Assembly: GCF_011075055.1 (NCBI RefSeq)
Contig: NC_058145.1
Location: 5,055,228-5,119,227 of the forward strand
DNA length: 64,000 nucleotides
DNA from: Mangifera indica
Lineage: Eukaryota > Streptophyta > Magnoliopsida > Sapindales > Anacardiaceae
Direction: 5' to 3'
Positions 13,000 through 22,853 of the stretch are shown piece after piece; positions within the stretch are counted from its first letter, which is position 1; each line of letters starts with the position of its first letter. Both the position numbers and the translations under genes were made by a program. Under the pieces are notes generated by a model. That model was given only the letters and a program-made list of their open reading frames with translations, searched no databases and was not told the origin of the DNA.

Positions 13000-14045
13000 T
13001 CCGAATCACAATACTCTTCTACAGAAATCTTACAGAACAGAGCAATTCATACTAGCAACTGTGTCGTGAGACCTTGCGAACAACCTGCACTTGAGAGCTA
13101 ATTTACTATGCATCTGTTAGGAATAATAACACTAGCTCCCTTTAATCCTTCATTTATTATTGTGTTATATTTCTATGTATCCATGATCAAGTCCAATCTC
13201 CTGTATGAGTGACATGACCGACCGACCAATGGACACACGTAATATATAAGTCTTCCTCATCTACTCGGAATTCTCAATTTAAACTTAGCTGCTTTTCTAA
13301 TAATGTTCTATAGACCGAATCATTCATAGCCATAAGTTCCAAGCTAAAATAGCAACACTAAGAATAAACATCAAATAACAGCAAAGAGTCAAAGGGTACC
13401 ATCATGAGGTAATCCTCATAAAGTCTCACACAGTGAAGGAGCAGGGATTCATCCTTCCACTACTTTAAATGGTCGTCTTATTCATGCACATATGATATGA
13501 ATCATGTGCTACAATGTGTATCTTTTTAAAATGTCATTACCAATATTGTACAGATCTTAGTTTAGTCGCTGCACTCAGCGCCTAACCTGAGTTCTTAATC
13601 ATCTCTCCAATCTTGCAGGTATCTTTATCTATTAAGAACTCACATCTGGCATTCACAAGTTATTTGGACGTGGGGGATCCAAATCGGTCATTTTCAAATC
13701 TATCAAGTCATGACCTCATCTTGATTAATCATCAAGGCGACATATCAAATAATTCATTTCTTGAACAATTCTCATTTTCTAAGTACGCTCTTTAAGCAAC
13801 ATTAACCTCAAGAAATATGTCTCATCTTTGCACGCTCTCTTCAGCGTCAAAGGCAATTGCTCGTGTGAGAGAGCCAATCAAACTTGTGTGACATTATCAT
13901 CTTGTTGAGATTTCAAAATAAACTATGTGTATATCCATGAACACCATGAATTCAAACACAAAATAAATTCAAATTCTTTGATGTTCTAACGTTGTGTTAC
14001 CAGTACAATATATACTCAACAAGTCATCTATCATATTCTACGCAA
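13000..14045. other. Copia-B 3' untranslated region, no gene
   Basis: About 1 kb between the polypurine tract and the end of RNase H. No frame matches a known protein; the 60-codon frame at 13,613-13,795 (plus) has no recognisable domain. It is best read as the 3' untranslated part of copia-B. Confidence 0.5.
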
Positions 14046-14049
14046 GCCA

Positions 14050-15729
14050 AGGGACTTAACATGTGCAAGATATACATCTCTTGAGATCGGTTTAGTTAGA
14101 GGATCAGCAATCATGTTATGTGTAAAAATATATTATACCATCACTTTCTTCTTCGAAATGATGTCTTTGACAAAGTTATATCTGGTGTTGATATGTTTGG
14201 TTCTATTGTGGAATTTGAGATCCTTTGTGAAAGCTATCGCAGCTTGATTATCACAATGCATAACAATAGGACCAACTGTTGCGTCCAATACACCTAAATT
14301 CTAAAAAAATCTTTTCAACCAAACAGTTTCTTGCACAGCAGCAAAACATGCTACAAATTCTGCTTCCATTGTGGATAAGGCTATGCACATTTGTTTCTTA
14401 CTGCTCTAAAATATAGCGCCATTTTGGAGTAAGAAAGCATAACCTGAAGTTGATTTGCGTTGGTCCAAGTCACCATCCCAATCAGCATTCGAATAGCCAA
14501 CGATACGCAAATCCTTTCCTTGGTAGCATAAACAATAATCCACAATGCCTTTCAGATATCTCAATATCCTCTTTACAGTCTTCTAGTGTTCCTTTCCTGG
14601 ATTCGATTAATATCGACTAACCAATTCGACAACGAAGCATATATCGGGACGAGTACACATCATCGCGTACATGAGACTTCCAACTGCATTTGAATAAGGT
14701 ACTAGAGACATTTCATTTCTTTCGTTTTGAGTCTTTGGACACAAATCTTGGCTCAATGAATCGCCTTTTGACATAGGATTATCTACAGGCTTGCAGTTTC
14801 CCATGTTGAATCGTTATAGAATCTTTTGGATATAACGCTCTTGTGACAGAGCCAAAACTCTCTTGAACGATTCTTTTTTATTTTTATACCTAAAATATAA
14901 TCTGCTCCACCCATATCCTTCATGTCAAAATTTACGGATAACCAATTTTTAATGATCATCATATATTTCAAATCACTCCCAACTATCAGCACATCATCCA
15001 CAAAAAAGATAAAATTGCAAATTTGTCATCAGACATTTTCACATAAACACAATGATCTTGTTCTAACATCTTAAAATTATAAGATAATATCGCCTTATGA
15101 AATTTTAAGTACCATTGTCTAGATGACTGTTTTAGGCCATATATTAATTTTTGGAGCTTGCACATTTTGTGCTCTTGGCCCTTTACCACAAAACCTACAA
15201 GTTGATCCATGTAGATTTCTTCGTCAAGCTCTCCATTAAAAAAAGTTGTTTTGACATCCATCTGATGCAATTCTAGATCTAAATGTGCTACTATAGCTAG
15301 AATGACACAGATTGAAGTAAACCTCACAACAAGAGAAAAGGTTTCTTCATAATCTATACTTTTTTGTTGAGTATAGCTTTTTGCCACTAGGCGAGCTTTG
15401 TATCTATCTATTGAGTCATCCGTCTTTTGTTTAATTTTGAGAATCCATTTATTCCTAATGGGTTTTCGACCCGATGATAAGTCCACTAGACTCCAAACTT
15501 GGTTAAGTTCCATGGATTTCATTTCTTCCTCTAATGCTTCTTGCCACTTTTGCTTATTAAGGGATGATAGAGCTTCTTTGATATTTTTAGGCTCATCGTC
15601 TTTCGGATGAGTAGTTATGAAAACTTTATTTTCAATTTCAAAACGTCTTTTAGGGATTCGAGAATGTTCACTGAGGATCTTTGCTCCCACTATCCGAAAT
15701 AGGTTGGAGCATAACCTCATTACTCTCAC
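14050..15729 (-). pseudogene. Copia-B reverse transcriptase and RNase H, broken into several frames
   Basis: The minus strand from 15,729 encodes a 247-residue open stretch with conserved copia reverse-transcriptase segments: EALEEEMKSMELNQVWSLV, KARLVAK, LHQMDVKTTFFNGELDEEIYM and IYGLKQSSRQWYLKFH. A frameshift near 15,000 then separates the catalytic segment MDDVLIVGSDL, in which the two aspartates of the YVDD-type site are kept. Further left, NAVGSLMYAMMCTRPDI and, near 14,100-14,300, a segment with HCDNQAAIAF and MIADPLTKP identify RNase H and the C-terminus. At least two frameshifts make it inactive. In intact elements the protein copies genomic RNA into DNA inside the capsid. Confidence 0.9.
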
Positions 15730-15819
15730 TATCTATAACAGGTAGAGACATCGTCTCTTGTGATACAACTAATGGTCACTAGGATGAACCTTCTCCATAT
15801 TCCTCTTCCGTTTCATACA

Positions 15820-16700
15820 GATGAAGACTTTTATCGATATCACCCTTTTCAAGAAATTCATTTTATATGAATGTCACATCTCGAGATTCTATTTCAGTCA
15901 TTCTTCCATCAGAGTCTTCTCATATGAACACGTACCCTTTGGAGTGTTCAGAGTATCTTATAAAGATACATTTCTTACCTCTTTGACCCAATTTTTTGAA
16001 TTTATGGAATGTGTCATGGATATATGCAGTAGACCCCCAAGGGCGTATCATATTTAATTCAGGTTTTCTACCTGTCCATAACTTATAAGGTGTAGATGTT
16101 ACTGACTTAGTAGGCACACGGTTAAGTATATAAGTCGCAGTCAATAAAACATCTCCCCAATACGAAATTGGAAGATTTGCTTGCGCCATCATAGACTTAA
16201 CCATTTCCAACAGTGTTCGATTTCATCTCTCCGCTAAATCATTTTGTTGTGGAGTTCTAGGAATCGTCAATTGCCTCATAATTCCTTTTTCACTACATAA
16301 TTCCTTAAATTCGGTAGATAAATATTCACGACCTCGATCAGTTCTTAAGGTTTTTATTCTTTTGTCTAACTGATTCTTAACCTCATTCATATAATGTTTG
16401 AAGCAATCTATTACTTCTGACTTATGAGAGATCAAATAGACATAACCAAAACGTGAACAATCATCTGTGAAAATGATGAAATAGAATGCTCATTTTCTAG
16501 CTCTAACATTTATAGGGCCACAAATATCTGAGTGTACAAGTTGTAGAGGAACTTCAGCTCTAACAACTTTGCCAAAAGGTTTTCTAGTAGTTTTTCCTGC
16601 TAGACAATGCTCACAAATAGGCAAATCTACTTTCGTGACAGGTCCTAATAAACCTTCACGGGCCAATCTGTTCATTCTCTCTTGGCCAATATGCCATAAT
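15820..16700 (-). pseudogene. Copia-B integrase, broken
   Basis: Read leftwards, the segments are CEHCLAGKTTRKPF (second half of the HHCC zinc finger), QLVHSDICGPI (first catalytic Asp), KTLRTDRGREYLSTEF (second Asp region) and PRTPQQNDLAER (the catalytic Glu is expected here, in the final ER). After these come [19 protein letters not shown] and the KCIFIRYSEHSKGYVF segment that closes the core. The catalytic DDE residues can all be placed, but stops fall between the open pieces, so no intact enzyme is encoded. It sits upstream of reverse transcriptase, as in all Ty1/copia elements. Confidence 0.9.
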
Positions 16701-17225
16701 CTAGCATGTCATTTATTTGCATACACATCTAGACTATTAGAAGTTGCAAAAAAAGAAAAACTAATAGTATTATCATTAATACAATTTAAGGTGTCCAACA
16801 CTATAAAACCTTCAGACAGATATCCACAGCCATAAAACATATCGTTATAATAAAGTTTAACCAAGTTTTTAGAGAAAATAAAACAATATCCTAGTTTTAA
16901 CAGAATCATTACAAAGACCAGATTTCGTCAAATTTCTGGAGCATATAAAACATCATGTAGGTACAAGGTTTGACCACCGCGCAAAACCAATTTGCATGTG
17001 CCTATTCCTTTTACTTCAACTTTGGTATTATTACCTACATATATCCATCGTGTTTCCCTCGGTATTCGACAAAATTCTACGAAAGTGTCTCTGTCACGAG
17101 CTACATGGTCTGTGGTTCCTGAGTCTACAGTTCACATAGGATGAGATTCAGTTAAGAAAACGGTATTGGAAACATAAATCTCATAATTTGAGACAAGATA
17201 AGACAATACCTTTTTCGGCTCCGAG
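16700..17225 (-). pseudogene. Copia-B protease and GAG-pre-integrase region
   Basis: The minus strand near 17,140-17,090 reads TVDSGTTDHVARDRDTFVEF. This matches the aspartic protease site of copia elements (family motif DSGAxxH), with the catalytic Asp-Ser-Gly present. It is followed by the flap and linker segments VGNNTKVEVKGIGTCKLVL and LHDVLYAPEIRRNL, and then by GAG-pre-integrase around 16,709-16,909. Stops and a frameshift interrupt it. The protease would cleave the Gag-Pol polyprotein. Confidence 0.85.
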
Positions 17226-18441
17226 CATTCACAGGCGAAATGACCCTTGTTACCATAGTTATAACAGGTCAGTTTAGACTTATCTCTTTTCCTATAGCGC
17301 TTGCCTCTTTAGCACTTGCCTCTTTTGCGCTTGAACCGTTTGTTCTTGTTCACAAGTCCTTGGACGATCTCTTTTCCTTTTCCAAATTTTCGTCATTTTC
17401 TCTTATAGCCAAAAAACTTCTTCGAACTGGACTCAGCAACATATGCTTGAGCATTTGGTCTAGCAACCTCTAGACGCTTAGCTTCCAGTTCAAGATGGCG
17501 AGCAATATCATCAAAAGTCCTGATATTGTCATTATGGGTCATGTTCATTTTCATGTGCTCCTAACTATCAGGAAGAGATCGTATAACAACCTGCACTTGT
17601 TGTTCATCAGTCAGTTCATGCCTAGCTTTCTTCAGATCAGTTATCATGTTCGACATTTCCCTCAGATGTTGCTTCATCAGCTTATTGGGAACTTTCTTAT
17701 ATGTGTCGAACTTGATGGTCAACTATCGTAGTTTAGAGACGGTTGTTCCTCCAAACTTTTCTTTCAATGCTACCTACATAGCATTTACAGTTTCAAATTG
17801 CTCATACTAATAAGCAATATCATCATTCATTGAGCTGATGAGTATTCCTCTAGCAGTCAAATCTTTATTTTTCCAAGAATTATAAGCGTCCATATTACGC
17901 TTATGTTTAGGGCTGGATTCGAGCCGAGCCGAGCTCGGCTTGCAGCCAGCTTGGGCTCGGCTCGATTTATTTATGGTCGACTCGAGTTCAGCTTGAGCTC
18001 GACTCCAGCCGAACTTGGCTCGGCTCGAGTTTGGCTCATTTTCGGCTCAGTTTGACTCATTTTTCATATCAAAATGACATCGTTTTGTATATATATATGG
18101 ATCAAAACGATGTCGTTTTGTATAAAAAATTTTTAAAAAAAATCTACCGAGCCAGCTCGAGCTCGATCGAGCCGAGCACAGCCTGACTCATTTCGGGCTC
18201 TAACCGAGCCGAGTCGAGCTCGAGCTCGAGCTGGCTCGGCTCGAGTCCAACTCTACTTATGTTGGGCATTATTAGGATTTTGCCCCTCAGCTAGTTGGGG
18301 CTCATCCATAACCTGATTAACAGCTTCCAAGGCATCTTGTTCATCTAGGATATAGTGCATTCTCATTTTCCATATTTTATAATTGTCCCCATTCAATCTT
18401 TCTCCCTTATTCAAATCGACAATTATGTTTTTCGAAGCCAT
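17226..18441 (-). pseudogene. Copia-B gag split by a hAT MITE, zinc knuckle damaged
   Basis: The start codon at 18,441 opens a frame with LNGDNYKIWKMRMHYIL, the conserved N-terminus of copia gag. The frame runs to 18,264, where a 348-bp hAT MITE interrupts it, and resumes at 17,899 with MDAYNSWKNKDLTARG. Downstream are the UBN2 segments and, near 17,230-17,265, the zinc knuckle CYNYGNKGHFACEC. The family pattern is CX2CX4HX4C, and the second Cys here is Tyr, a single G-to-A change. Other stops are present. Without the MITE and the point mutations the order is that of a normal gag. Confidence 0.9.
17908..18255. mobile_element. hAT-type MITE, 348 bp, inside copia-B gag, 8-bp target duplication
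   Basis: Flanked by a perfect 8-bp duplication cttatgtt (17,900-17,907 and 18,256-18,263). The left end starts TAGGGCTGGATTCGAGCC; the right end read backwards starts TAGAGTTGGACTCGAGCC, giving clear terminal inverted repeats. The subterminal DNA is dense in GAGCCGAGC and GCTCGAGCTCG runs. The centre holds two opposed copies of an AAACGATGTCGTTTTG-like sequence separated by a short (ta) run. It has no coding capacity. The length of the target duplication and the TAG termini place it in hAT. It inserted after copia-B, since it cuts its gag. Confidence 0.92.
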
Positions 18442-18999
18442 TTCAATATATAACTACAGAGATACGCAACATAATACCAACAATAAGATATATACACATT
18501 TTATTGTCGCAATTGTGCATTAAAGATTAAAATATGTCACATAAGGCATAGAGTCGAAAGTTCACTATGTTCCCAATCATCGTCTATGACGCAAATGTTT
18601 CACATTTTAACAATTAATCCAATCGTGTCAATGTATATTCTAGACAAGAATAATTGAATTATACTAGTCTCAGAATTCCCATAAATAATCCATAAAACAT
18701 ATATATTATATCAACGTTGAGAGTTCAACATAACCATAATTCAAAAATAAACAAATATGCATGAAATAAATATGGACATGAAATTTAATGACTATGACTA
18801 ACTTTTGAACTATCCTTGGCTTGAGATTTGTACAATTTAAAACAGGACATCTTGTTAATCAAACGCTCTCCATATTTATAGGGATTTGATCTCTACCAAT
18901 CAGATTGAGAAAAAACATTTTCTCTATCTCTAACAATACTAGGAGTAACTTTATTTAAGATAAAGTTATTATTATGCTTGCGATAGCCTATATGCGTTG

Positions 19000-19330
19000 C
19001 ACTTCGTTGATTTGGGAAAATGGAGAGTGATGTAGATTTTCTTATATTCATTACAATTCTGCGTTCTTCAGCGAGCTATAATTCATCCACACATTGCCAA
19101 TAATTCTTGAATTTCTTGCCCCGGACAAGATTAGAAATTATTGAAGTCCAATAATCTGGCAATGATCTTAGTAATCCAGATATCCTCTCCTTTTCAGTTA
19201 ATTTTATGCCCTTGTCTTTTAAATCGTTATATCTCTCATGCATGACACCAAGGTGAGTGAAAAGATTGTGCATTTGATTCATCTTATAGTTCAGATAGTA
19301 GTCTTTAGTCAACATGTTCACCCAATATAT
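19000..19330 (-). pseudogene. Second copia gag-like fragment inside the copia-B leader
   Basis: About 85 codons on the minus strand contain MNQMHNLFTHLGVMHERYND, a basic segment, and LRSLPDYWTSIISNL, ending in a LAEERRI-like stretch. The LRSLP-W motif is the conserved middle of plant copia gag (UBN2) proteins. It lies upstream of, and differs from, the true copia-B gag that starts at 18,441, so it is not part of that frame. It may be a captured piece of another element or an old upstream reading frame. An intact start or stop for it cannot be set. Confidence 0.55.
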
Positions 19331-19609
19331 ATGACCAACAAATGGACAATAATAAATTATACATGCATAACAAAATAAACGACACATGTTCACATGTTTA
19401 GCAAAGTATAATTCAAAACCATGATCAAAATAACACCTATAAGTGTTTAATTCATGCATAAACAGATCACACAGAACTAAATCTGAGCTAATATAAACTG
19501 CCCAGCATAAATAGAAGCATGCACGTGCTCCCACTCTCCAAAATACGGTTTCACGCGCTTCCACACACCAAAAATAGGTCCTTACGCGACGCCACACGTA
19601 CTCACGCAC

Positions 19610-19760
19610 GGTCAAAGTGTTGACCATTGACTGGTCAATAGTTTGACCGTTGACCGATAATAGTTGACCGGGTTACCATGGGTCAGGATCTGAATTGGAT
19701 CGACTCGATTGATTAAATAGGTTGAACCGTTGACCATCGGGTTTGACCAACCCGTTGACC
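19610..19760. promoter_or_regulatory. Cluster of about ten W-box-like TTGAC[C/T] motifs in copia-B leader
   Basis: Within 151 bp, TTGACC or TTGACT occurs on one strand or the other at 19,610, 19,620, 19,627, 19,633, 19,643, 19,650, 19,664, 19,730, 19,743 and 19,755. TTGAC[C/T] is the core of the WRKY-binding W-box in plants. Ten hits in 151 bp is far above chance for AT-rich DNA, though part of the density may come from local duplication of a ttgaccg unit. It lies about 0.5 kb inside the element from the primer-binding site. Regulatory function is inferred only from the motif. Confidence 0.4.
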
Positions 19761-20245
19761 ATTCAGATTGGGCAATTGGGTTTTCCCAACCCGATTGCGA
19801 CCCGCGACGCAATATGAACCCTAACATTTTGACGGCAAAATTGGTCGTCTTCCGGCCACCCTCCGACGACAATTTCATAGGGCTTTTGAAGCCCGTGACG
19901 CGACGATGAAGTTCCATCAAATTTTAGGCGACGAAGTGACCAGATTTTGGCGAATTAAATGCATGAATGTCATGGTTTTTGGGTGAAACATAGACCATTG
20001 AATTTCGTCCAATTTTATGCGATTCCGTGCAATTTTTTCTAATTAATCATGAAACTAATATCCAAGATTCATCCTAACATGATTCTAAGCATCAATTTCA
20101 CAAAAATTGCAACAAATCCATCAATAAGCATAATCATCTGTACGCATTATTTAAAAAATAAATTACTGTTTATGTAATTCAATCCCAAAATATGCTTCCC
20201 AATCATGTTTATATCACCAGCATCACAATTGCACAGATATAAATG

Positions 20246-20257
20246 GCTCTGATACCA
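20246..20257 (-). other. Copia-B primer-binding site
   Basis: The minus strand reads TGGTATCAGAGC, an exact match to the usual plant site complementary to the 3' end of initiator methionine tRNA. It is one base inside the 5' LTR (20,259-20,644). Confidence 0.92.
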
Positions 20258-20258
20258 A

Positions 20259-20644
20259 TGTAAGCATAAATCAAACTAATTCCAGGATTACAGAAAACAT
20301 ACCCGGTTGCCTGAATCTGACAATTGATGATGATTTGGTGATCCGATGCACTCCTGGAAATATCCACAACACAATTTGCTAATTTTCTCTCTCATTTCTA
20401 CAAGAGTTCTTCCAGAGAATTGATTTGGAATAGTACTGTATTTCTGTTTTTTAGGGTAAGATTGATCACTGTTCTTCTGCTTCTGTTAACCTTCCAATGG
20501 AAGTTACATTCTTTTAAATAAGAGGGAGAGTGGCAGTTATTAAAAATAACTGTCAAGGGCAATATTGTAATATCGCCTATCATGGGTTAGTCTTATAACC
20601 CTAATAGATCGGGTCAACCCATCATGGGTGGACCGGATCCAATA
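20259..20644 (-). repeat. Copia-B 5' LTR
   Basis: 386 bp, partner of 12,589-12,974. It starts TATTGGATCC and ends GCTTACA in element orientation, followed by one base and the primer-binding site. The outer edge abuts the target duplication attca at 20,645-20,649. It would carry the element's promoter. Confidence 0.93.
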
Positions 20645-20649
20645 ATTCA

Positions 20650-20919
20650 ATACATATTCCTTATTATCTCTATAACATAAATCCTACCCATTTTCTTGCT
20701 CACTGCCACACTGCCTGAATCTCCCAATAATCTTCACTTCCCATTTTGGTTATTCTACTCACCTTCATCCTGGTAAACAGTTCACTTCTTTTCTCTTGAT
20801 ATGTATTTTTTGGTTTTTCAGCCACTTTGATAATAGATTTCCAGGTTGAATTTTGGTTGTTGTTTAACCTTGTATCGTAATTTAGATGCTTATCAAACTT
20901 GCTTGAGTGGTGAAATGTT
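20650..20919. other. Host flank of copia-B, no gene called
   Basis: This DNA was contiguous with 12,583 before copia-B inserted. It has a pyrimidine-rich stretch, then catcctggtaaac, which could be a splice donor, but no coding frame is recognisable. I see nothing that can be firmly annotated. Confidence 0.4.
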
Positions 20920-21194
20920 GCTATGATCGATCCGGCTCAAAAATCAAATTAGAAAATAAACTTCAAAACACACTAAAAAACAATGATTTTATTGATAATA
21001 GGGTTCATAAAACGGATTAACCATCATTTCCGATCATTAAGGCACCGGACGGACACCTTCCAAAATCAGCCCAAACACTGTCCAAAATTCCTAACTCTTC
21101 TTCCCTTCTCACAACACAACAGTATCACTCTCAGTTGTACATCTCATTGGCGTGAATTATAGTTTTGGGCGATCGGATTAAATCTGTTGGATAT

Positions 21195-22410
21195 GGATTC
21201 TAACACCCAGTTTTTCTCCCTCCATCGCCTCCTCCACATTTAGCGGAACAAACAACTTCACCTCGACTTTAATCTCCTCCTTTAAGCCGTTCAGAAAAGC
21301 TGCTAAGAGAATGTCATCGGAAACGTCCCTTAGCACTGAAGAAATAAGCTCAAACGGGCACCGTTAATCATTAACTGAATCATTCTGCCGAAGCAACAAA
21401 AGCTCCTCATACAATGAGTAGTTTTGGGATGGCCGGAAAAGTTCAAGCAAGCTTTGCTTCAGGTCGTTCCAACTGACGAAGGGTTGCCGGGATTCACGGA
21501 ATTGCAGCCAATGCAAAGCTGTCCCTTACGTACAGATGGGGGTCGCTATTAGTCTCTCCTATTCAGTCAATCCATTCATTGAAAAGTACCGTTCGACACG
21601 AAGTGTCCATCCGATTGGGTCGTAGCCAACGAAGATTGGCATTTCAAGTCGGCGGTAGGGGGTATCCCGTCGGCGTCCTCCTTGGTTTTCAGCAATCTTC
21701 ATTTCCCTGGTCATGGTGCCTTCCTCGACAGCCTGTTGTTTTCCTTCTCTACGTCCTTCCTGTCTTGGCGCTGGCGCCGGAGGTTGTTTTATGGGCGCCT
21801 TCCCCCGTTCATTGTTGCGCCACTCCCTGTTCACCATCATGTCTCACATTTCTCTAAGATAATCTTTTAGATACGTTTGTTTGAGTAATATTTTATTATC
21901 AAAATAAAAAATTATCTTGAAGATATTAAAAGAATATTAGGTATAAATAATTATTATATTTTATAAAATTTGATAAATATAAATAATTATTGTGTTTGAT
22001 TAAAGATAATAGAAAAATACTAATAAATTATTTTACTTAAATACGTTTGAATATAATTATTTTTAAATATTTTTATATTATTTATCATATAATTTAAAAA
22101 TAAATTTATTTTTATTTCAAAAAATTAATAAATAATAATATAATTATAATAAAATCAAAATTATCTTACTAATTTTAAAATACTTAAGATAAATAATCAA
22201 AATAATATTTATATTATTTATCACGTCAAATTAATTAACAAAATAGTCTTTAAATACTAAAACAAAACGGTCTGACAGTTTCCAAATTATCCATCACATT
22301 CTTCAGTTTCATGTCAATTCCGTCTAACCTGACCCGCACCGATTCAACCTCCTTCGCAAGTCTCTCTACCCTGTTCTCCATTCTCGTCATTTGCTAGGTA
22401 CCTGGTCACC
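21195..22410 (-). pseudogene. Ty3/gypsy gag (retrotransposon Gag domain), interrupted
   Basis: The N-terminus near 22,390 reads MTRMENRVERLAKEVESV, a coiled-coil-like start. After an AT-rich insertion the frame resumes with MMVNREWRNNERGKAPIK, a proline/arginine linker, then RRLEMPIFVGYDPIGWTLRV and RYFSMNGLTE. These are the signature of plant gypsy Gag, where relatives read LELPVFEGxDPxGWLFRVERYF. Downstream to 21,195 come HWLQFRESRQPFVSWNDLKQ, RPSQNYSLYEEL and LNGLKEEIKVEVKLF, the capsid domain. Stops occur near 21,520 and 21,365. The strongly GC-rich composition contrasts with the inserted AT-rich block. It is a dead capsid gene. Confidence 0.85.
21873..22270. mobile_element. AT-rich insertion in the gypsy gag, probable MITE
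   Basis: About 0.4 kb of very AT-rich DNA with no coding frame separates the gag N-terminus from the rest. The two ends form imperfect inverted repeats: the left is like TTAGATACGTTTGTTTGAGT, and the right read backwards like TCAGACCGTTTTGTTTTAGT. A possible 3-bp target (tta / tga) would suggest PIF/Harbinger type but is not exact. The ends are approximate. Confidence 0.5.
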
Positions 22411-22853
22411 CCTAGTAAGTTCCCTCTTCTCCTCCTTAACCACACAAACACAAACTCATACACAGAAGAATGAATGAATGAAGAGAATATCTTTTGATTA
22501 ACATTAATTGGAGAAAAGTATATTTGATTAAGAAGTCTTTTACAGTCAACCATTAAAAGGGAATCAACAAAATCCCCACCCCATGCTTGGCGTTCGAGAG
22601 GCCGTCGCTCTCTTTCCACTAATTTCCTTTTAATTATCTGCTACACTTTTTCCGCCTTCGTTCAACTTTATGCAACTCTCTCTCTAACCGCTCCTCCCTG
22701 CTTGCTATGTTGCTTTCCCATTCATGTTGTCCAGCTTTTCCTGCAGTGAATGACAGCTGTGTGTTGCCTTGGGTTTATGTCCCCTCTATCCCCGATTCTT
22801 ACCTACATGTTTCCTAATTTCTGTCAATAATAAAATTTGCATGCAAACAAAAG

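Larger units (their letters stand above)
12589..20644 (-). mobile_element. Copia-B: complete Ty1/copia retrotransposon with 386-bp LTRs
   Basis: Two 386-bp LTRs (12,589-12,974 and 20,259-20,644) bound the element, flanked by the perfect 5-bp duplication attca (12,584-12,588 and 20,645-20,649). Between them on the minus strand lie primer-binding site, leader, gag, protease, integrase, reverse transcriptase, RNase H and polypurine tract, the Ty1/copia order. Aligning the LTRs by eye gives about 19 differences in 386 positions, near 5 percent. With a commonly used plant rate of 1.3e-8 per site per year this is roughly 2 million years; the rate is borrowed. Stops, frameshifts and a hAT MITE inside gag make it non-autonomous. 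The leader also holds a second gag-like fragment. Confidence 0.93.
20920..22800 (-). mobile_element. Truncated Ty3/gypsy retrotransposon (gag plus flanking non-coding remnants)
   Basis: A gypsy gag occupies 21,195-22,410 on the minus strand. On its 3' side (20,920-21,190) is non-coding DNA with ttttattgataat, an AATAAA-like signal in antisense, that resembles LTR sequence. On its 5' side (22,440-22,800) is more non-coding sequence. No protease, reverse transcriptase or integrase follows gag, so nearly all of pol is missing. I could not match the two flanks as LTRs, and the outer limits are approximate. Confidence 0.6.

Noticed and set aside
19612..19920. 102-codon minus-strand frame in the copia-B leader
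   Set aside because: It is produced by the repeated ttgacc motif and has no recognisable domain.
20246..20257. tRNA-like sequence gctctgatacca
   Set aside because: It is a 12-base primer-binding site; no cloverleaf or A/B boxes surround it.
21579..21870. Two overlapping plus-strand frames of 92 and 62 codons
   Set aside because: They are antisense shadows of the GC-rich gypsy gag.
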